64,000 nucleotides of DNA from Dugong dugon (taxonomy: Eukaryota; Chordata; Mammalia; Sirenia; Dugongidae): positions 50,526,145 through 50,590,144 of the forward strand of contig CM057468.1 in the NCBI GenBank assembly GCA_030035585.1, written 5' to 3'. The first letter of the stretch is position 1; each line of letters begins with the position of its first letter. The notes below the pieces were generated by a model. It saw only the letters and a list, made by a program, of their open reading frames with translations, had not been told where the DNA came from and ran no database searches. Below, piece after piece: positions 10,196-21,787 of this stretch. The position numbers and the translations under genes are program-made.

Positions 10196-10599
10196 ACGGC
10201 CTTGGACTTTCCTAGTGACACTGTGAAGCCATAGTGCCCAGTGTACATCCACTGTTGATGGCAGGTCAGAGCCCCTCTATGAGGCGAGTACTGTGCCGGT
10301 GGGAGGAGAGACCTGAACGAAAGGCCGAGCTCACTTTCAGGTGAGGCCCTGACATTTCCCTGGTGCGCTCCAGGCACTGAATCCCCAAAAGTGCGAGGGG
10401 ACTTTGGTTAAAGCATAAGCGATCCAGCTCCAGGGGAGTCACACGAAGTAAGGGAACTAACCGGCTAGATATGGGCCTTTTTGGCCTCAGGCAGCCTTGC
10501 TGGGCCGCACTTGGGCTGAAGCCCGGCACCGGTTGGCTAGCGCTCGCTGGTCTCTCCAGACCGCGCCCCACTCCTCCCGGCCTCGCAGCGCCACTGCCT

Positions 10600-10798
10600 C
10601 CAGTCCCGCGGCTCCGCCTCGCCCCGCAGGACAGTCCCGCGACTGCAGAGGGCGGGAACGGAGCAAATGTCTCCGCCCGGCCCTCTCGCCTCCTTCCCGA
10701 GCTCCCGCCTCCGGCCCGCCTGGCGCGGGCTCCTCCGACTCGAGCCGGCGCGGGACTAGGAGCGCGCAGCCGCAGCGCTGGCTGGCCAAGCGCGCGGG
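10600..10798 (+). other. GSDME: Predicted GSDME non-coding exon 1 (5' end uncertain)
   Basis: The 3' boundary is set by the splice donor GCGCGGG|GTGAGTGCG at 10798/10799, a near-perfect match to the donor consensus. The 5' boundary is arbitrary. In other mammals GSDME exon 1 is non-coding and translation starts in exon 2; exon 2 here begins with 19 bases of leader before its ATG, consistent with that. Splicing 10798 to 20933 would remove an intron of 10.1 kb. RNA evidence would be needed to fix the start. Confidence 0.6.
10667..10759 (+). CDS. Possible upstream open reading frame in GSDME leader
   Basis: An ATG at 10667 opens a 30-codon frame (MSPPGPLASFPSS...) that ends at TAG 10757-10759, inside predicted exon 1 and 39 bases before the splice donor. 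Its -3 base is C and its +4 base is T, so it is a weak start context. If transcription starts upstream of 10667, this frame would precede the main start codon and could dampen GSDME translation. The composition is Pro/Arg/Ser-rich, as expected from GC-rich DNA, and no domain is suggested. It may equally be outside the transcript. Confidence 0.3.
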   Translation: MSPPGPLASFPSSRLRPAWRGLLRLEPARD

Positions 10799-10870
10799 GT
10801 GAGTGCGCCGTGGGGCCCGGCGGGGGGGACTGCGGCCCGGCTTGGGCTCCTGCTTTGTATGGTGGGCGTC

Positions 10871-12470
10871 CAGGCCGAGGGAAGGCAAGTTTGCGCGTCT
10901 GGTTTCTTTCTGGGACACTCGTCTCTTCTCTCCCTCCTAAGGAAGATTGGCTGTCCCGCAGCTGGAGCAGCGGGCCCCGTAGGGCCCCCACGCCTTTCCA
11001 CAGTCAGCCCCCATCCCATAATCCCGTCACCTCCCACGTCCCCTATTCACCATCCCCTTTCCATTCCCACTTCTCCCCCTTCCCCGCTGCCACTTCCTTT
11101 CTTGGATGTTGCAAGGGCCGCTGGTACCTTCTCTTCCCTTGACTCGTTCATTCTTTGTCTTCCGGTTTCTCCTCTGGGTGCTGCTAAGGCTTTGCCGGCC
11201 TGAGGACGTGCATGGTGCGTGAGTGCGTTGGTGGTCTAATGTATGGACTCCGACCCGTTCTGAAGCCCGTTTCCCATCTGCATGTGAGAGGGAAAGACTA
11301 GACGGCAGCGCTCAGAAGGGCGTTTGTTGTACACTGTTTAAAAAAGAATCAGTCATTGAGCGGCTACTCTGTTCAAAATAATGGATGAGAGAGGGATGGA
11401 TGTCTTGGCATCGTTGCCTTCAAGGAGCATACAGACAAACAGATGGCCCAGTCAGAGTGGAATGCAAAAGAGTGCTGTGGAGTCAAAGAAGCTGAATAAA
11501 TGTGGAGTACATAAATCGTTTTCAAAATCCACCACCAACAAGCTGTTCTTATGAAAAATGTCCCAGAGGAATTGAGCCTAGACATTTAGACAGACCTGAG
11601 AAAGAAATGGCCTAAACTCTTAGGCTGGTGTCCGTTTTTTTTCACCTGTTTTACGAGGAAGCTTTACATTTTCCAAGTGCTTTTCTCTTTGTTCTTTTTG
11701 AAATTTCAGGGCACCTGGGGGATTCTTTTCTATTCTTAACCAGTCTCTCTCTTCTCTTATCAACTCCCCTTCCCAAAAGCCTTTGCTGCCTTACCCCGAC
11801 TCCTTTTTCAAGCTAATGCCTGGCTTGTAACTATCATTTGTTTTTTATTTCACATATTGATTTTCATTTTAGAAAGAAATGATAGAGTGTCTTTTCTTTG
11901 TCTTCTCATTAAAAATGAGATGAGGTACTGGGCTGTAAGTGCAGGAAGATATAAAAGGGTGACGTCTGTTTAATAGACTCAATTTCACTTTGTTATTTAG
12001 AAAACTAAAAATAATTCAAAATGTGCTGAACTTGTTAACAATAAGACAAGTATAACAATGTCTCATTTCCCCAGATAGTGAGAAAATAACGTGTTCCTTT
12101 CAAGCACACATCTTAACCTTTACAAAGTGAATCAAGAGCACAGGCTTTGACATAATGTGAACCTTGGTAGGAATCTTGGCTCACCACTAATTCTCTGTCT
12201 GACTGTCAATGCCTACCAGCCAGAGACCACCAGGAACATACTTTTAGTTGAACATGTTGGGTTTGTTGCTCATTACAGTGAGAGAGACCTCACACCATGG
12301 GGAATCATAGGGTATCTCAGTAAGAAGGTGTTAGAAAGGACTTATTATAGGATTTAGGCTTATGGTAAGTCATTTTGTGGGCGATTTAAGCAAGTGGGCC
12401 ATGCCTCTGGATTGGATGCTGTCAGGAAGTGGGGGAAGTTCTATGATTGGGGTCTTAATAAATCCTATCC
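10871..12470. other. Proximal intron 1, no gene or clear repeat
   Basis: The CpG-rich shoulder fades by about 11.2 kb and a pyrimidine-rich stretch occupies 10980-11170. The rest appears unique. Short open frames here lack codon or domain signal. Confidence 0.55.
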
Positions 12471-12474
12471 ACGG

Positions 12475-14166
12475 GGAGAAAAAATTGAAGCCTTGAGTTG
12501 CCATATTGAAGGATTCTATGAGTAAAATATTAAACGATGCAGGGCACATCAAAAGAAGATGGAAGGAATACACAGTGTCACTATACCAAAAAGAAATGGT
12601 TGACGTTCAACCATTTCAGGAGGTAGCATATGATCAGGAACCGATGGTACTGAAGGAAGAGGTCCAAGCTGCCCTGAAGGCACTGGTGAAAAACAAGGTT
12701 CCAGGAACTGATGGAATACCAGTTGAGATGTTTCAACAAATGGATGCAGCGCTGGAAGTGCTCACTCATCTATGTCAAGAAATTTGGAAGACAGCTACCT
12801 GGCCAACTGACTGGAAGAGATCCATAATTATGTCTATTCCCAAGAAAGGCAATCCAATCAAATGTGGGAATTATTGAACAATAACATTAATATCAAACGC
12901 AAGTAAAATTTTGCTGAAGATCATTCAAAAGCAGCTGCAGCAGTATATTAACAGGTAACTGCCAGAAATTCAAGCCGGATTCAGAAGAGGATGTGGAACC
13001 AGGGATATCCTTGCTGATGTCAGATGGATCCTGGCTGAAAGCAGAGAATACCAGAAAGATGTTTACCTGTGTTTTATTGACTATGCAAAGGCATTCGACT
13101 GTGTGCATTATAACAAATTATGGATAAAATTGCAATGAATGGGGATTCCAGAACACTTAATTGTGCTCATGAAGAACCTGTACATAGATCAAGAGGCAGT
13201 CATTTGAACAGAAACAAGGGGATACTGTGCAGTTTAAAGTCACGAAAGGTGTGCATCAGGGTTGTATCCTTTCACCATACCTATTCAGTCTGTATGCTGA
13301 GCAGATAATCCAAGAAGCTGGACTATATGAAAAAGAATGGGGCATCAGGATTGAAGGAAGACTCATTAACAACCTGTGTTATGCAGATGACACAACCTTG
13401 CTTGCTGAAAGTGAAGAGGACTTGAAGAACTTACTGATGAAGATGAAAGACCACAGCCTTCAGTATGGATTACACCTTAACATAAAGAAAACAAAAATCC
13501 TCACAACTGGACCAATAAGCAACATCATGATAAACGGAGGAAAGATTGAAGTTGTCAAGGATTTCATTTTACTTGGATCCACAATCAATACCCACGGAAG
13601 CAGCAGTCAAGAAATCAAAGGACGCATTGCATTGGGCAAATCTGCTGCAGAAGACCCCTTTAAAGTGTTGAAAAGCAAAGATTTCACCTTGAAGGCTAAG
13701 GTGCGCCTGACCCAAACCTTGTGTTTTCAATGGCCTCATATGCATGGGAAAGCTGGACGATGAATAAGGAAGACCAAAGAAGAACTGATGCCTTTGAATT
13801 GTGGTGTTGGCGAAGAATATTGAATATACTATGGACTGCCAAGAGAACGAACAAATCTGTCTTGGAAGAAGTACAACCAGAATGCTTCTTAGAGGCAAGG
13901 ATGGTGAGACTATGTCTCACATACATTGGACATGTTATCAGGAGGGATCAGTCCCCGGAGAAGGAAACCATGCTTGGTAAAGTAGAAGGTCAGCGAAAAA
14001 GAGGAAGATCCTCAACGAGATGGATTGACACAGTGGCTGCAACAATGGGCTCAAGCATAACAACGATTGTGAGGATGGTGCAGGACGGGGCAATGTTTCG
14101 TTCTGTTGTACATAGGGTCGCTATGAGTCGGAACCGACCGAATGGCACCTAACAACAACAGCAACA
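12475..14166 (+). mobile_element. RTE-clade LINE (BovB-like), RT and 3' end, 5'-truncated
   Basis: Successive frames encode RTE landmarks: KNKVPGTDGIPVEMF and an RT entry region (12506-12877), QAGFRRGCGTRD and CFIDYAKAFDCV with frame breaks (about 12970-13110), KGVHQGCILSPYLFSLYAEQ and the catalytic YADD (codons 13380-13391), then AFELWCWRRILN and KVEGQRKRGR near the C-terminus (13721-14152). The 3' end is the conserved 'gtcgctatgagtcggaaccg' followed by 'caacaacaacagcaac'. Frame changes and stops at 12875-12877 and 13205-13207 make it dead. It is the best-preserved RTE RT domain in the window. Confidence 0.93.
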
Positions 14167-14169
14167 TAG

Positions 14170-15222
14170 GGAGGATGGATTACAGTAAGAGTAAAGCTAT
14201 GATTAATAAAGAAGCAGCTGTCACTTATTAGCCAGGAGAGGGGCTATTTGGTCATTTTTGTGGTTTGAACAATGTGCTTGTTTTGTCTGTGTTTAGACAC
14301 GATTATGTCTAATCATGATTACAATCACAGAGTGACCTTGTCTGACATTGATGCTCTTTAAAATTGTTCATGTTCACCAGGAGAACACCAGGTCCTAGCA
14401 ACACCAGGGCCCAGCTGAGAGTACCAGGCCAGCTCCCAGATGTCAGGACTGTTTTTCTCTTTCTCATGATCTTGGGTAAGTTAACATCTTTGAACTTCAG
14501 TTTCCACATCTGTAAAAGGTGGACAATGCCTACTATTTCAATGTTGAGATTTCTTCCCTAGAGCTGTTCAAACATGCCTAGTGATCAACCAGAGCTGCTC
14601 TGGAGAAGAATCCTGAATGGGGTGTTAGGAAGACCTGGATCCCTTCCAGTTATAGACTTGATAATTCCATGGCTCTGAATTGATTTTAAGAACGGATTCT
14701 AGTGGTGTTAATATCTTCTCATGCAGTCATGACGTTGGCAACTATTTTTAGGATCCTTTGTTCCAACAAGTCGACCATCTTAGTACCTTGTCATTCTTTG
14801 TCATCATCTTGCTTTCTTGGGCTCTTCGTTCGAGTGCTCTTGTCCAGGAGTCTGACCCAAGCTAGGCTGTCCTCAGAACATTCACCATGGCCCTCTGAGT
14901 TCTAACCTGCTTTGAGCTGGGAAACTAGATAAAACAGGTGTGTAAAGATGATTTATTAATATAATTTTTAAGGCCCTGTGTCAGCACCCCAGGATCTGTA
15001 TTTTACCTGTGATGTGCAGTGAGTTTTTAGCCATGAGCAATTTGAGCTATATCTCCCCTGAGGCCACTTGCATCTGCTTCAAGGTTGGTGCCTTCTGGTA
15101 CTTTGAATTCAAAGCCCTACTTCTGGCTAATTGAGACATTATTTGCTTGTCTGTGTCAGCCAACTTGGGTTCTAGGCCCTTTGTTCAACTGGACCTGGGC
15201 ATACTATTTCATTTCTCTTAGC
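14170..15222. other. Intron 1 interval without recognised feature
   Basis: Apparently unique sequence; nothing resembling an exon, RNA gene or repeat boundary was found. Confidence 0.5.
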
Positions 15223-15236
15223 TAGATCAGTTACTT

Positions 15237-16676
15237 TATTTTATTTTTATTTATTTGTATTTTAGATGAAGGTTGACAGAGCAAACTAGCTTCTCATTAA
15301 ACAACTAATACACCTATTGTTTTGTGACATTGGTTACCAAACCTGTAACATGTCATCACTCACCCCTTCTCAACCTTAGGGTCCCCATTACCAGCTTTCC
15401 TGTCCCCTTCTGCCTTCTCGTCCTTTCCCCTGGGCTAGTGTGCCCGTTTAGTCTCATTTTGTTTTATGAGCCTGTCTAATCTCTGGCTGAAGGGTGAACC
15501 TCAGGAGTGACTTCGTTACTGAGCTAAAAGGGTGTTCGGGGACCATACTCTTGGGGTTTCTCCAGTCTCTGTCAGACCAGTAAGTCTGGTCTTTTTTTTT
15601 TTTTTTTTTTTTGTGAGTTAGAATTTTGTTCTGCATTTTTCTCTACCTCTGCTGGGACGCTCTATTGTGATCCCAGTCAGAGCAGTCAGTGGTGGTAGCC
15701 GGGCACCATCTAGTTATGCTGGACTCAGTCTGGTGGAGGCTGTGGTAGTTGTGGTCCATTAGTCCTTTGGACTAGTCTTTCCCTTGTGTCTTTGGTTTTC
15801 TTCATTCTCCCTTGCTCCAGATGGGGTGAGACCAGTGTAGTATCTTAGATGGCCGCTTACAAGCTTTTAAGACCCCAGACGCTACTCTCCAAGGTAGAAT
15901 GTGGAACATTTTCTTTATAAACTATGTTACACCAGTTGAGCTAAATGTTCCCCAAGACCATGGTCCCCACAACCCTCAGCCCAGTAATTCGGTCCCTCAG
16001 GGAGTTTGGATGTGTCTGTGGAACTTCCATGACCTTGCCTTGGTCAAGTTGTGCTGGCTTCCCTAGTATTGTGTACTGTCTTACCCTTTACCAAAGTTAC
16101 CACTTATCTATTGTCTAGTTAATGTCCCCCCAAAAAAACCTCCCCTCCCTCGTAACCATCAAAGATTGTTTCTTTTTGTGTGTATATCTTTTCATGAGTT
16201 TTTATAGTACTGGTCTCATATAATATTTGTCCTTTTGTGATTGACTTGTTTCACTCAGCATAATGTCATCCAGATTCATCAATTCTGTGAGATGCTTCGC
16301 AGATTCATCGCTGTTTTTTATTGTTGCATAGTATTCCGTTATGTGTATGTACTATAGTTTGTTTATGCATTCATCTGGTGATGGGCACCTACCTAGGTTG
16401 TTCCATCTTTCTGCTATTGTGAACAATGCTGCGATGAACATGGGTGTGCATATGTGTATTCGTGTGATGGTTCTTATTTCTCTAGGATATATTCCTAGGA
16501 GTGGAATTGCTGGATCATATGGTATTTCTATTTCTGGCTTTTTAAGGAATCACCATACTGTTTTCCAAAATGATTGTACCATTTTGCATTCCCAGCAGCA
16601 ATGCATAAGAGTTCCAATTTCCTCACAGCCTCTCTAACATTTGTTATTTTCTGTTTTTTTCATTGGTGCCAGTAAT
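15237..16676 (-). mobile_element. L1, 5'-truncated, antisense, with target duplication
   Basis: It begins with reversed poly-A (TTATTTTATTTTTATTT), runs through an L1 3'UTR and into the end of ORF2 (compare 37380-37870). It is flanked by TAGATCAGTTACTT (15223-15236) and TAGACCAGTTACTT (16677-16690), a 14-bp duplication with one difference. A 19-base T tract lies at about 15594-15612. It is a typical truncated L1 insertion. Confidence 0.9.
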
Positions 16677-16949
16677 TAGACCAGTTACTTCAGATGTTTG
16701 AGAATGAAAGTGGCAGCTTATTGTCTCCCAGTGCCACATTATAAAATCTTTTGTGCTAAATGTCTAGCCTATATTTTGGCTGATCTCTATTATATCAAAA
16801 GTTTCCAGAAATAAAGGGGGCAGGGGGAACAAAAGCGAGCAACAATAGAAAATGAGCCAAAGACACAAAAAGTTTTCAAAAAAGTACAAAAAGCTTTTAA
16901 GCAAGATAAAAGAGGCTTTATTTCATTTATATTAAAAGAACATAACCTA

Positions 16950-17245
16950 AAACTATATGGAGATGCTGTTTCTCACCTACCAGACTGGCAAAATCAAAGG
17001 CTCGATTACACACTCTCTGTTGCTGAGACTGACACTTTCATATATTACTGGTGAGACTATACAGTGGTACAGCCCCTCTGAAGGGAAGTCTGGCAATGCC
17101 TACTAAGATTATAGATGCATTTACCCGTTCATCCAGCAATCCCTCTTCTAGGCATCTACCCTTCAGATACATTTGCCCCGATACGAAGAACACACATATA
17201 GGAATAATTAGTGTGCCATTTTTTAATAATAACAGCATTTTAGAA
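16950..17245 (+). mobile_element. Old L1 (L1M-type) ORF2 end fragment
   Basis: 'tttctcacctaccagactggcaaaatc', 'ttgctgagactgacactttcatatattactggtg' and 'ccagcaatccctcttctaggcatctaccc' match the eroded C-terminal ORF2 region of old mammalian L1s. A type B SINE follows immediately. Confidence 0.7.
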
Positions 17246-17254
17246 ATCAGGTAG

Positions 17255-17462
17255 AACTCAGGGACTGGTTGGTACAAACAGCTGAGTTCTCAGCTATAAC
17301 AAAATGTTGGTGGTTTGAATCTACCCAGAGGCCCTTAGGAGAAAAGGCCTGGTAATCTACTTCTGAAAAATCTGCGATTGAAAACCCTGTGGAGCGCTGT
17401 TCTACTCTGACACACACGGGGTTGCCATGAGTTGGAACCAACTTGATGGCAACTGGTACCGG
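17255..17462 (+). mobile_element. AfroSINE (type B)
   Basis: The subfamily body is complete: 'gtttgaatctacccagaggccc', 'ggcctggtaatctacttctgaaaaatc', 'cacacacggggttgccatgag' and the tail 'acttgatggcaactggtacc'. Confidence 0.85.
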
Positions 17463-17469
17463 TATCCTA

Positions 17470-18230
17470 GACACGATCTCAGCAGGTATTGCCTATTGAC
17501 CTCATCAATCTGCTTCTTCCTGAATTCCCTCTCTTGGTAACTAAGATCTTCCTCTCATCACCCAACCCACACCTAAGAGACCTGGAGGGCGTTCTAGAGG
17601 GCTCCTCTTTTTCATCACCTCCCCCACATCCAACCAGAGTTCTGGTGAAAACCACCAAATCTTTTCTATTCTTACGCCACTGACATAGTCCAGGACCTCA
17701 TCATTTCTTATCCATCTCTAATCTTGTTCCCCCCAAGTCCACCTCCTATTTTGCTTCCAGAGGATTTTTTAAGTGGCCATTCTGATCACATTTCTCCCTA
17801 CTTAAACCCTTCAATAGCTCCTGTTGCCTGTCTCCTCAGCAGAGGAGGCATAGACCTTGAGGACCTGGACTAGAGGCTTCTTCAGCCTTGTCCTTTGCCC
17901 TTTCCCATTCTAGAACCCTACATACCAGTGCAGGAATCAATCCCAGAGCTTTACAAGCAGTTCCAGATCTGTCAAGGAAGTGACAGATGGCCATCTCAAC
18001 ACAATACACTGTCTTCTGGACCATCATGAGCTGGCTGGTAACAAATCTTGCCTCACACTATTTCCCCCACCCTTCTACCACCTGCAGACTCCGTGCTTTT
18101 ATAATTTCTGTTCCTCTGCCAGAGTGCCCTCACAGGCCTCCTTTGCCTGGCTTACTTCTACTTAGCCTACAAAATGCAGCTTGAATGCCAGCTGCTTCAG
18201 GAGGACTTCTGTGACCCCTTACTTCTCTCC
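17470..18230. repeat. L2-type ancient LINE
   Basis: Characteristic L2 wording includes 'ctacttaaacccttcaatagctcctgttgcct', 'ctctgccagagtgccctc' and 'gcagcttgaatgccagctgcttcaggaggacttctgtgacccc'. The middle (about 17860-18000) is diverged. Confidence 0.6.
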
Positions 18231-18233
18231 AGT

Positions 18234-18905
18234 TGGATTTGTTGTTGTTGTTAGGTGCCATCAAGTAGGTTCCAACTTACAGTGACCCTGTGTACAATAG
18301 AAAAAAACACTGCTTGGTCCTGTGCCATCCTCGTGATCATTGTTATACTTGACCCCATTGTTGCAGCCACTGTGTCAGTCCACCTCGTTGAGGGTCTTCC
18401 TCTTTTTCACTGACCCTCTGCTTTACCAAGCATGATGTCCTTCTCCAGGGACTCATCCCTCCTGATAACATGTCCAAAGTATGTGAGATGAAGTCTCACC
18501 ATCCTCCCTTCTACGGAGCATTCTGGCTGTACATCTTCCAAGACAGATTTGTTCATTCTTTTGGCAGTCCATGGTATATTCAGTATTCTTCACCAACACC
18601 ACAATTCCAAGGCATCAATTCTTCTTTGATCTTCATTATTCATTGCCCAGCTTTCACATGCACGTGAGGCAATTGAAAACACCATGGCTTGGGTCAGGGC
18701 GCACTTTAGTCCTTACACGCACTTTAGTCTTTGCTTTTTAATACTTTAAAAATGGTCTTTTGCAGCAGATTTGCCGAACGCAATGCGTCATTTGATTTCT
18801 TGACTGCTGCTTCCATGGGTATTGATTGTGGATCCAAGTAAAATGAAATCTTTGACAACTTCAAACTTTTCTCCGTTTATCATAATGTTGCTTATTGGTC
18901 CAGTT
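18234..18905 (-). mobile_element. RTE LINE 3' end, antisense, about 670 bp
   Basis: It starts at the reversed terminus 'gttgttgttgttaggtgcc' and continues back to 'tttatcataatgttgcttattgg', equivalent to 13510-13540 of the sense copy. The colinear match covers the C-terminal third of the RTE protein; multiple stops and frame breaks are present. Confidence 0.88.
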
Positions 18906-19351
18906 GGATTTAGAGGCTCTTTTCTTGGTGCATTCCCCCAAAGCAGTTTGTGTCAGTGTCTAACAAAGAACTTTCGTTTTTATTTCTCTGTCTTGTCACT
19001 CATTGAGGAGAGAGACTTTTTTTTTTTTTTTTAAATCTCTGTATCCTACATGCTTAAACCCAGTACGTAGGGTATAGTCAGTATTCAAGAATAATTAATA
19101 AATGATTTAGTGAATGATTCAATAAATGATTTGGTAAATGAATAAATGAGTGTTCCATTTCACGCAAGCTCCTTATGCTAGGTATAGTGAGAGATTAATT
19201 AGAGATAAGAGAATAAGCATATTTAGCTGTTATTTGCAGTTCACTATCAGAAAGGAGCTTCTCTTATGTTTTTAAAATGTTAATTCTTATTGTTAGTATA
19301 CAAGAACGAGATTAGGTAACTACTGCTTCACAATAATCTAGGAAAAGGTAC

Positions 19352-19487
19352 TTCTGTGGTTGCTAACCAAAAGGTCAGCAGTTCGAATCTACCAGCTGCT
19401 CCATGGAAACTCTGTGGGGCAATTCTGCTCTGTCCTATGGGGTTGCTATGAGTCAGTATCTACTCGACAGCAGTGAGTACAGTAATA
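19352..19487 (+). mobile_element. AfroSINE (type A), internally deleted
   Basis: The head end 'gctaaccaaaaggtcagcag' runs into the body 'ctctgtggggcaattctgctctgtcctatgggg' with the middle missing. The tail is 'actcgacagcagtgag'. Confidence 0.8.
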
Positions 19488-19499
19488 GTGATAAGAAGG

Positions 19500-20446
19500 G
19501 CAAATGTTCCCTGAAGCCCTAGAGGAGATTCCTGTTAAAGAAAGTGGATTGAACTAGTTAAGGTCTAAGATTACCTTCAGCTCTTAAAGTCTGTTTTTAG
19601 GGTCCATGTGACTGTCTCAGGCACCAGAGTAAAAATAAAACACAGCTCTTGTCCTTAAATTCATATGAGGGTTTTAGACATTTTAATTTTTGACCCTGGA
19701 TAGCTTTAAAAACATTATTTCAATTTGTGCTTTTTGAGTAATATGATTTTGCATATGTGTATACATACATACACACACACTCACATACATACACACACAT
19801 AATGCAGTCTGTATGTGTGTGAATTCTTTGTTTATAACATTTGCCCATGTTTCTATTTCAGTGTTTAAAAAAAAATTCATTTGTAAAAATGTTTTATATA
19901 TTAAAGATTCTACCTCTATCATAAACACTGCAAGTATTTCTCAGTTGGCCATTTGCATTTGACAATGATTTATTTTTAAAATTTTCATGGTATTAATTTC
20001 AGTATAGCCAAGACTATCAATTGCTTTCAATTTGGTTTCCAGTTTTTCTGTCATATTTCTAAAGGCCCTTCTTATCCTACAATGATATAAATATTTATCT
20101 GTATTTTTTTCTAGTTTTAATGGTTTCATTTTTCCCCTAATCCATTGAGAATTTGCTCACGTGTGTGGTGTGAGATGGAGATCTGACTTTATTTCTTCCC
20201 AATGCTTAGCCAGTTGTGCTAACACCATTTACTGAATAGTCTATACATCCACAGAATACAGTACTTTTCTTTTATATCTTCCAATATATATTCTTTTTTC
20301 TTTCATCTGAAGTGTGATTGTGTTTTCTTCTTTTCTGGTTAAAAAGTGGTAACTAGTTACTTTTCATTTCTGAATAGGAAAATTCACACAGTATAGATAA
20401 AAAGCATGTTTGACTCTTCAAAGAAGTAGTCATAACTAAGATACAT
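19500..20446. other. Intron 1 interval with a TACA/CA simple repeat
   Basis: AT-rich. A short microsatellite of alternating TACA and CA units lies at 19757-19802. No exon or RNA gene was recognised. Confidence 0.5.
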
Positions 20447-20762
20447 ATGGGGGTAGTCATGTGACTGTTCTGATAAACGGTGAGTAGACATGACGTGTCA
20501 CTTTAGGGCCAGAACATTTAATTGATGGTATGAGACCTTCCAGAACTCTCTTTCCTGTTGGTTGATGACCAACAGTGCTCAAGATGGTGGCTGGCCCATC
20601 AGTCTGGATCCCTGAATCACTACGGTGAGCAAAGCTCTCCTCTCCCCCTGTATTGGATATATAGTGTGAACCACAAATACACTTTTATTGTTATAAGCCA
20701 CTAAGATTTGGGGGATGTTTGTTTCTGAAGCATAACCTAGCCTATCCTAACTGGTACATATA
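20447..20762. repeat. Probable ancient LTR-type repeat
   Basis: 'ttattgttataagccactaagatttgggg', 'gtttgtttctgaagcataacctagcctatcctaactggtaca' and the stretch before it resemble an old mammalian LTR family. The exact family was not resolved. Confidence 0.45.
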
Positions 20763-20932
20763 TTCTCTTTCAGTATCTCAAATCAATTTCTTTGTCATCA
20801 ACTGGAGTCAAACTAGAGCCTTTCCTAGGGATAAGGTATTCTTTCATTGTGAACTGACTGATGCTAGGGAGAAATGAGGCAATTTTAGAACAAAAACCTT
20901 TATTTGACTTTGTGAAAACTTTATTTTTTCAG

Positions 20933-21162
20933 GTAATTTGGAGCCATCAAAATGTTTGCCAAGGCAACAAGGAATTTTCTTAGAGAAGTTGATGCTGGTG
21001 GTAACCTGATTGCAGTATCAAACTTGAATGACTCTGATAAGTTACAACTTCTAAGTCTGGTGACCAAAAAGAAGAGATTCTGGCACTGGCAGAGACCCAA
21101 TTACCAATTTTTATCTGCCACCCTTGGAGATGTACTTACAGAAGACCAGTTTCTGAGTCCAG
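20933..21162 (+). CDS. GSDME: GSDME exon 2 (start codon exon; CDS 20952-21162)
   Basis: Gasdermin E is a cytosolic protein that caspase-3 cleaves to release an N-terminal domain. That domain inserts into the plasma membrane, oligomerises and forms pores, causing pyroptotic or secondary necrotic cell death. This exon encodes residues 1-70 plus one base of codon 71, starting MFAKATRNFLREVDAGGNLI, which I recognise as the highly conserved start of mammalian GSDME. The exon opens after TTATTTTTTCAG (acceptor at 20931-20932), has 19 leader bases, then ATG at 20952 with A at -3. It closes at 21162 before GTATGT. The CDS length of 211 bases agrees with my recollection of the human exon. No frameshift or premature stop is present. 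The frame staying open past 21162 to 21212 is intronic read-through. Confidence 0.95.
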
Positions 21163-21479
21163 GTATGTTTCTTCAGGTACAATTAGCCCAGAACAGAAGA
21201 TGGTTCTTCTAGACATGTGTTGTCTTGAATCCAGAGTTGCTACCTTATAATGAATTCTCCTGTTTCTTGGACTGCTGTCTTAAAATATGTGCTTTCTAGA
21301 AAATGAACAAAATGCTGCAGGCATGCTTGACTTGAAAAGTAATAGCTTTCTTTTTTTAAAATAGTACTTCAGTTTTTGGTGTAAAAGTAAGACATGCTCA
21401 TTTTAGATGTAGGACTCCACAGAGGTGGGATGGATCCCTGAACCTAAATTTGGTTCCGCTGTTGAGGGTGGTGATGCCA

Positions 21480-21690
21480 AATATGCACCAAGAAGGTATG
21501 AAAAGGTTCATTACTCATATAATGAGGCTTTCTGGGGAGAGCAGGGCAGGCCCCCTAGCTGGTCCAAAAATGGCTGGAGAGAGTGGGGAAAAGAGATGGG
21601 CTTGGGGTTTTTATTGTGGTTAGGGGGTGGGACTAGGGAGAAGGTTCCAGTGTACAGACTGGGGCTTGCATAGTTTGAATGCCCTTCCAG
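21480..21690 (+). repeat. Unclassified dispersed repeat, copy 1
   Basis: About 140 bp here (21535-21672) recur, reverse-complemented and only modestly diverged, at 24055-24194. Shared landmarks are 'aggccccctagctggtccaa', 'gggtttttattgtggttagg' and 'ggggcttgcatag'. It could be part of an LTR, but no termini were seen. Confidence 0.7.
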
Positions 21691-21787
21691 CACCAAAGGA
21701 GTGAGTACCTGAGCTTTCTTAACAGCTTACTCAGATGTGGAGCAGAAGGGGGAAGAGGAATAGCAGGGCTTGAAAGCTGTCAGCAGT

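Larger units (their letters stand above)
10440..10870 (+). promoter_or_regulatory. GSDME: CpG-island promoter of GSDME (inferred)
   Basis: This is the only strongly CpG-rich stretch in the window, whose remainder is AT-rich and CpG-poor. It contains several GC-box-like motifs (ccgccc, ggcggg, ccccgcc) and no TATA box that I could see. It lies about 10 kb upstream of the exon with the GSDME start codon, on the same strand, and includes a consensus splice donor (GGG|GTGAGT at 10799). CpG-island promoters normally start transcription at several positions, so the start site is not fixed here. Antisense initiation is possible. The long open frames crossing it on both strands reflect GC composition, not protein coding. 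Confidence 0.75.

Noticed and set aside
10266..11142. Long open frames on both strands over the CpG island (up to 241 codons)
   Set aside because: GC-rich DNA lacks stop codons. The translations are Pro/Ala/Arg/Gly-rich with no domain, and several frames are open at once.
19757..19802. Regulatory Z-DNA element
   Set aside because: It is a short impure TACA/CA microsatellite with no supporting context.
20952..21212. An 86-residue protein read straight through exon 2
   Set aside because: The last 16 codons lie past a consensus donor at 21163; the exon joins cleanly to 26041.
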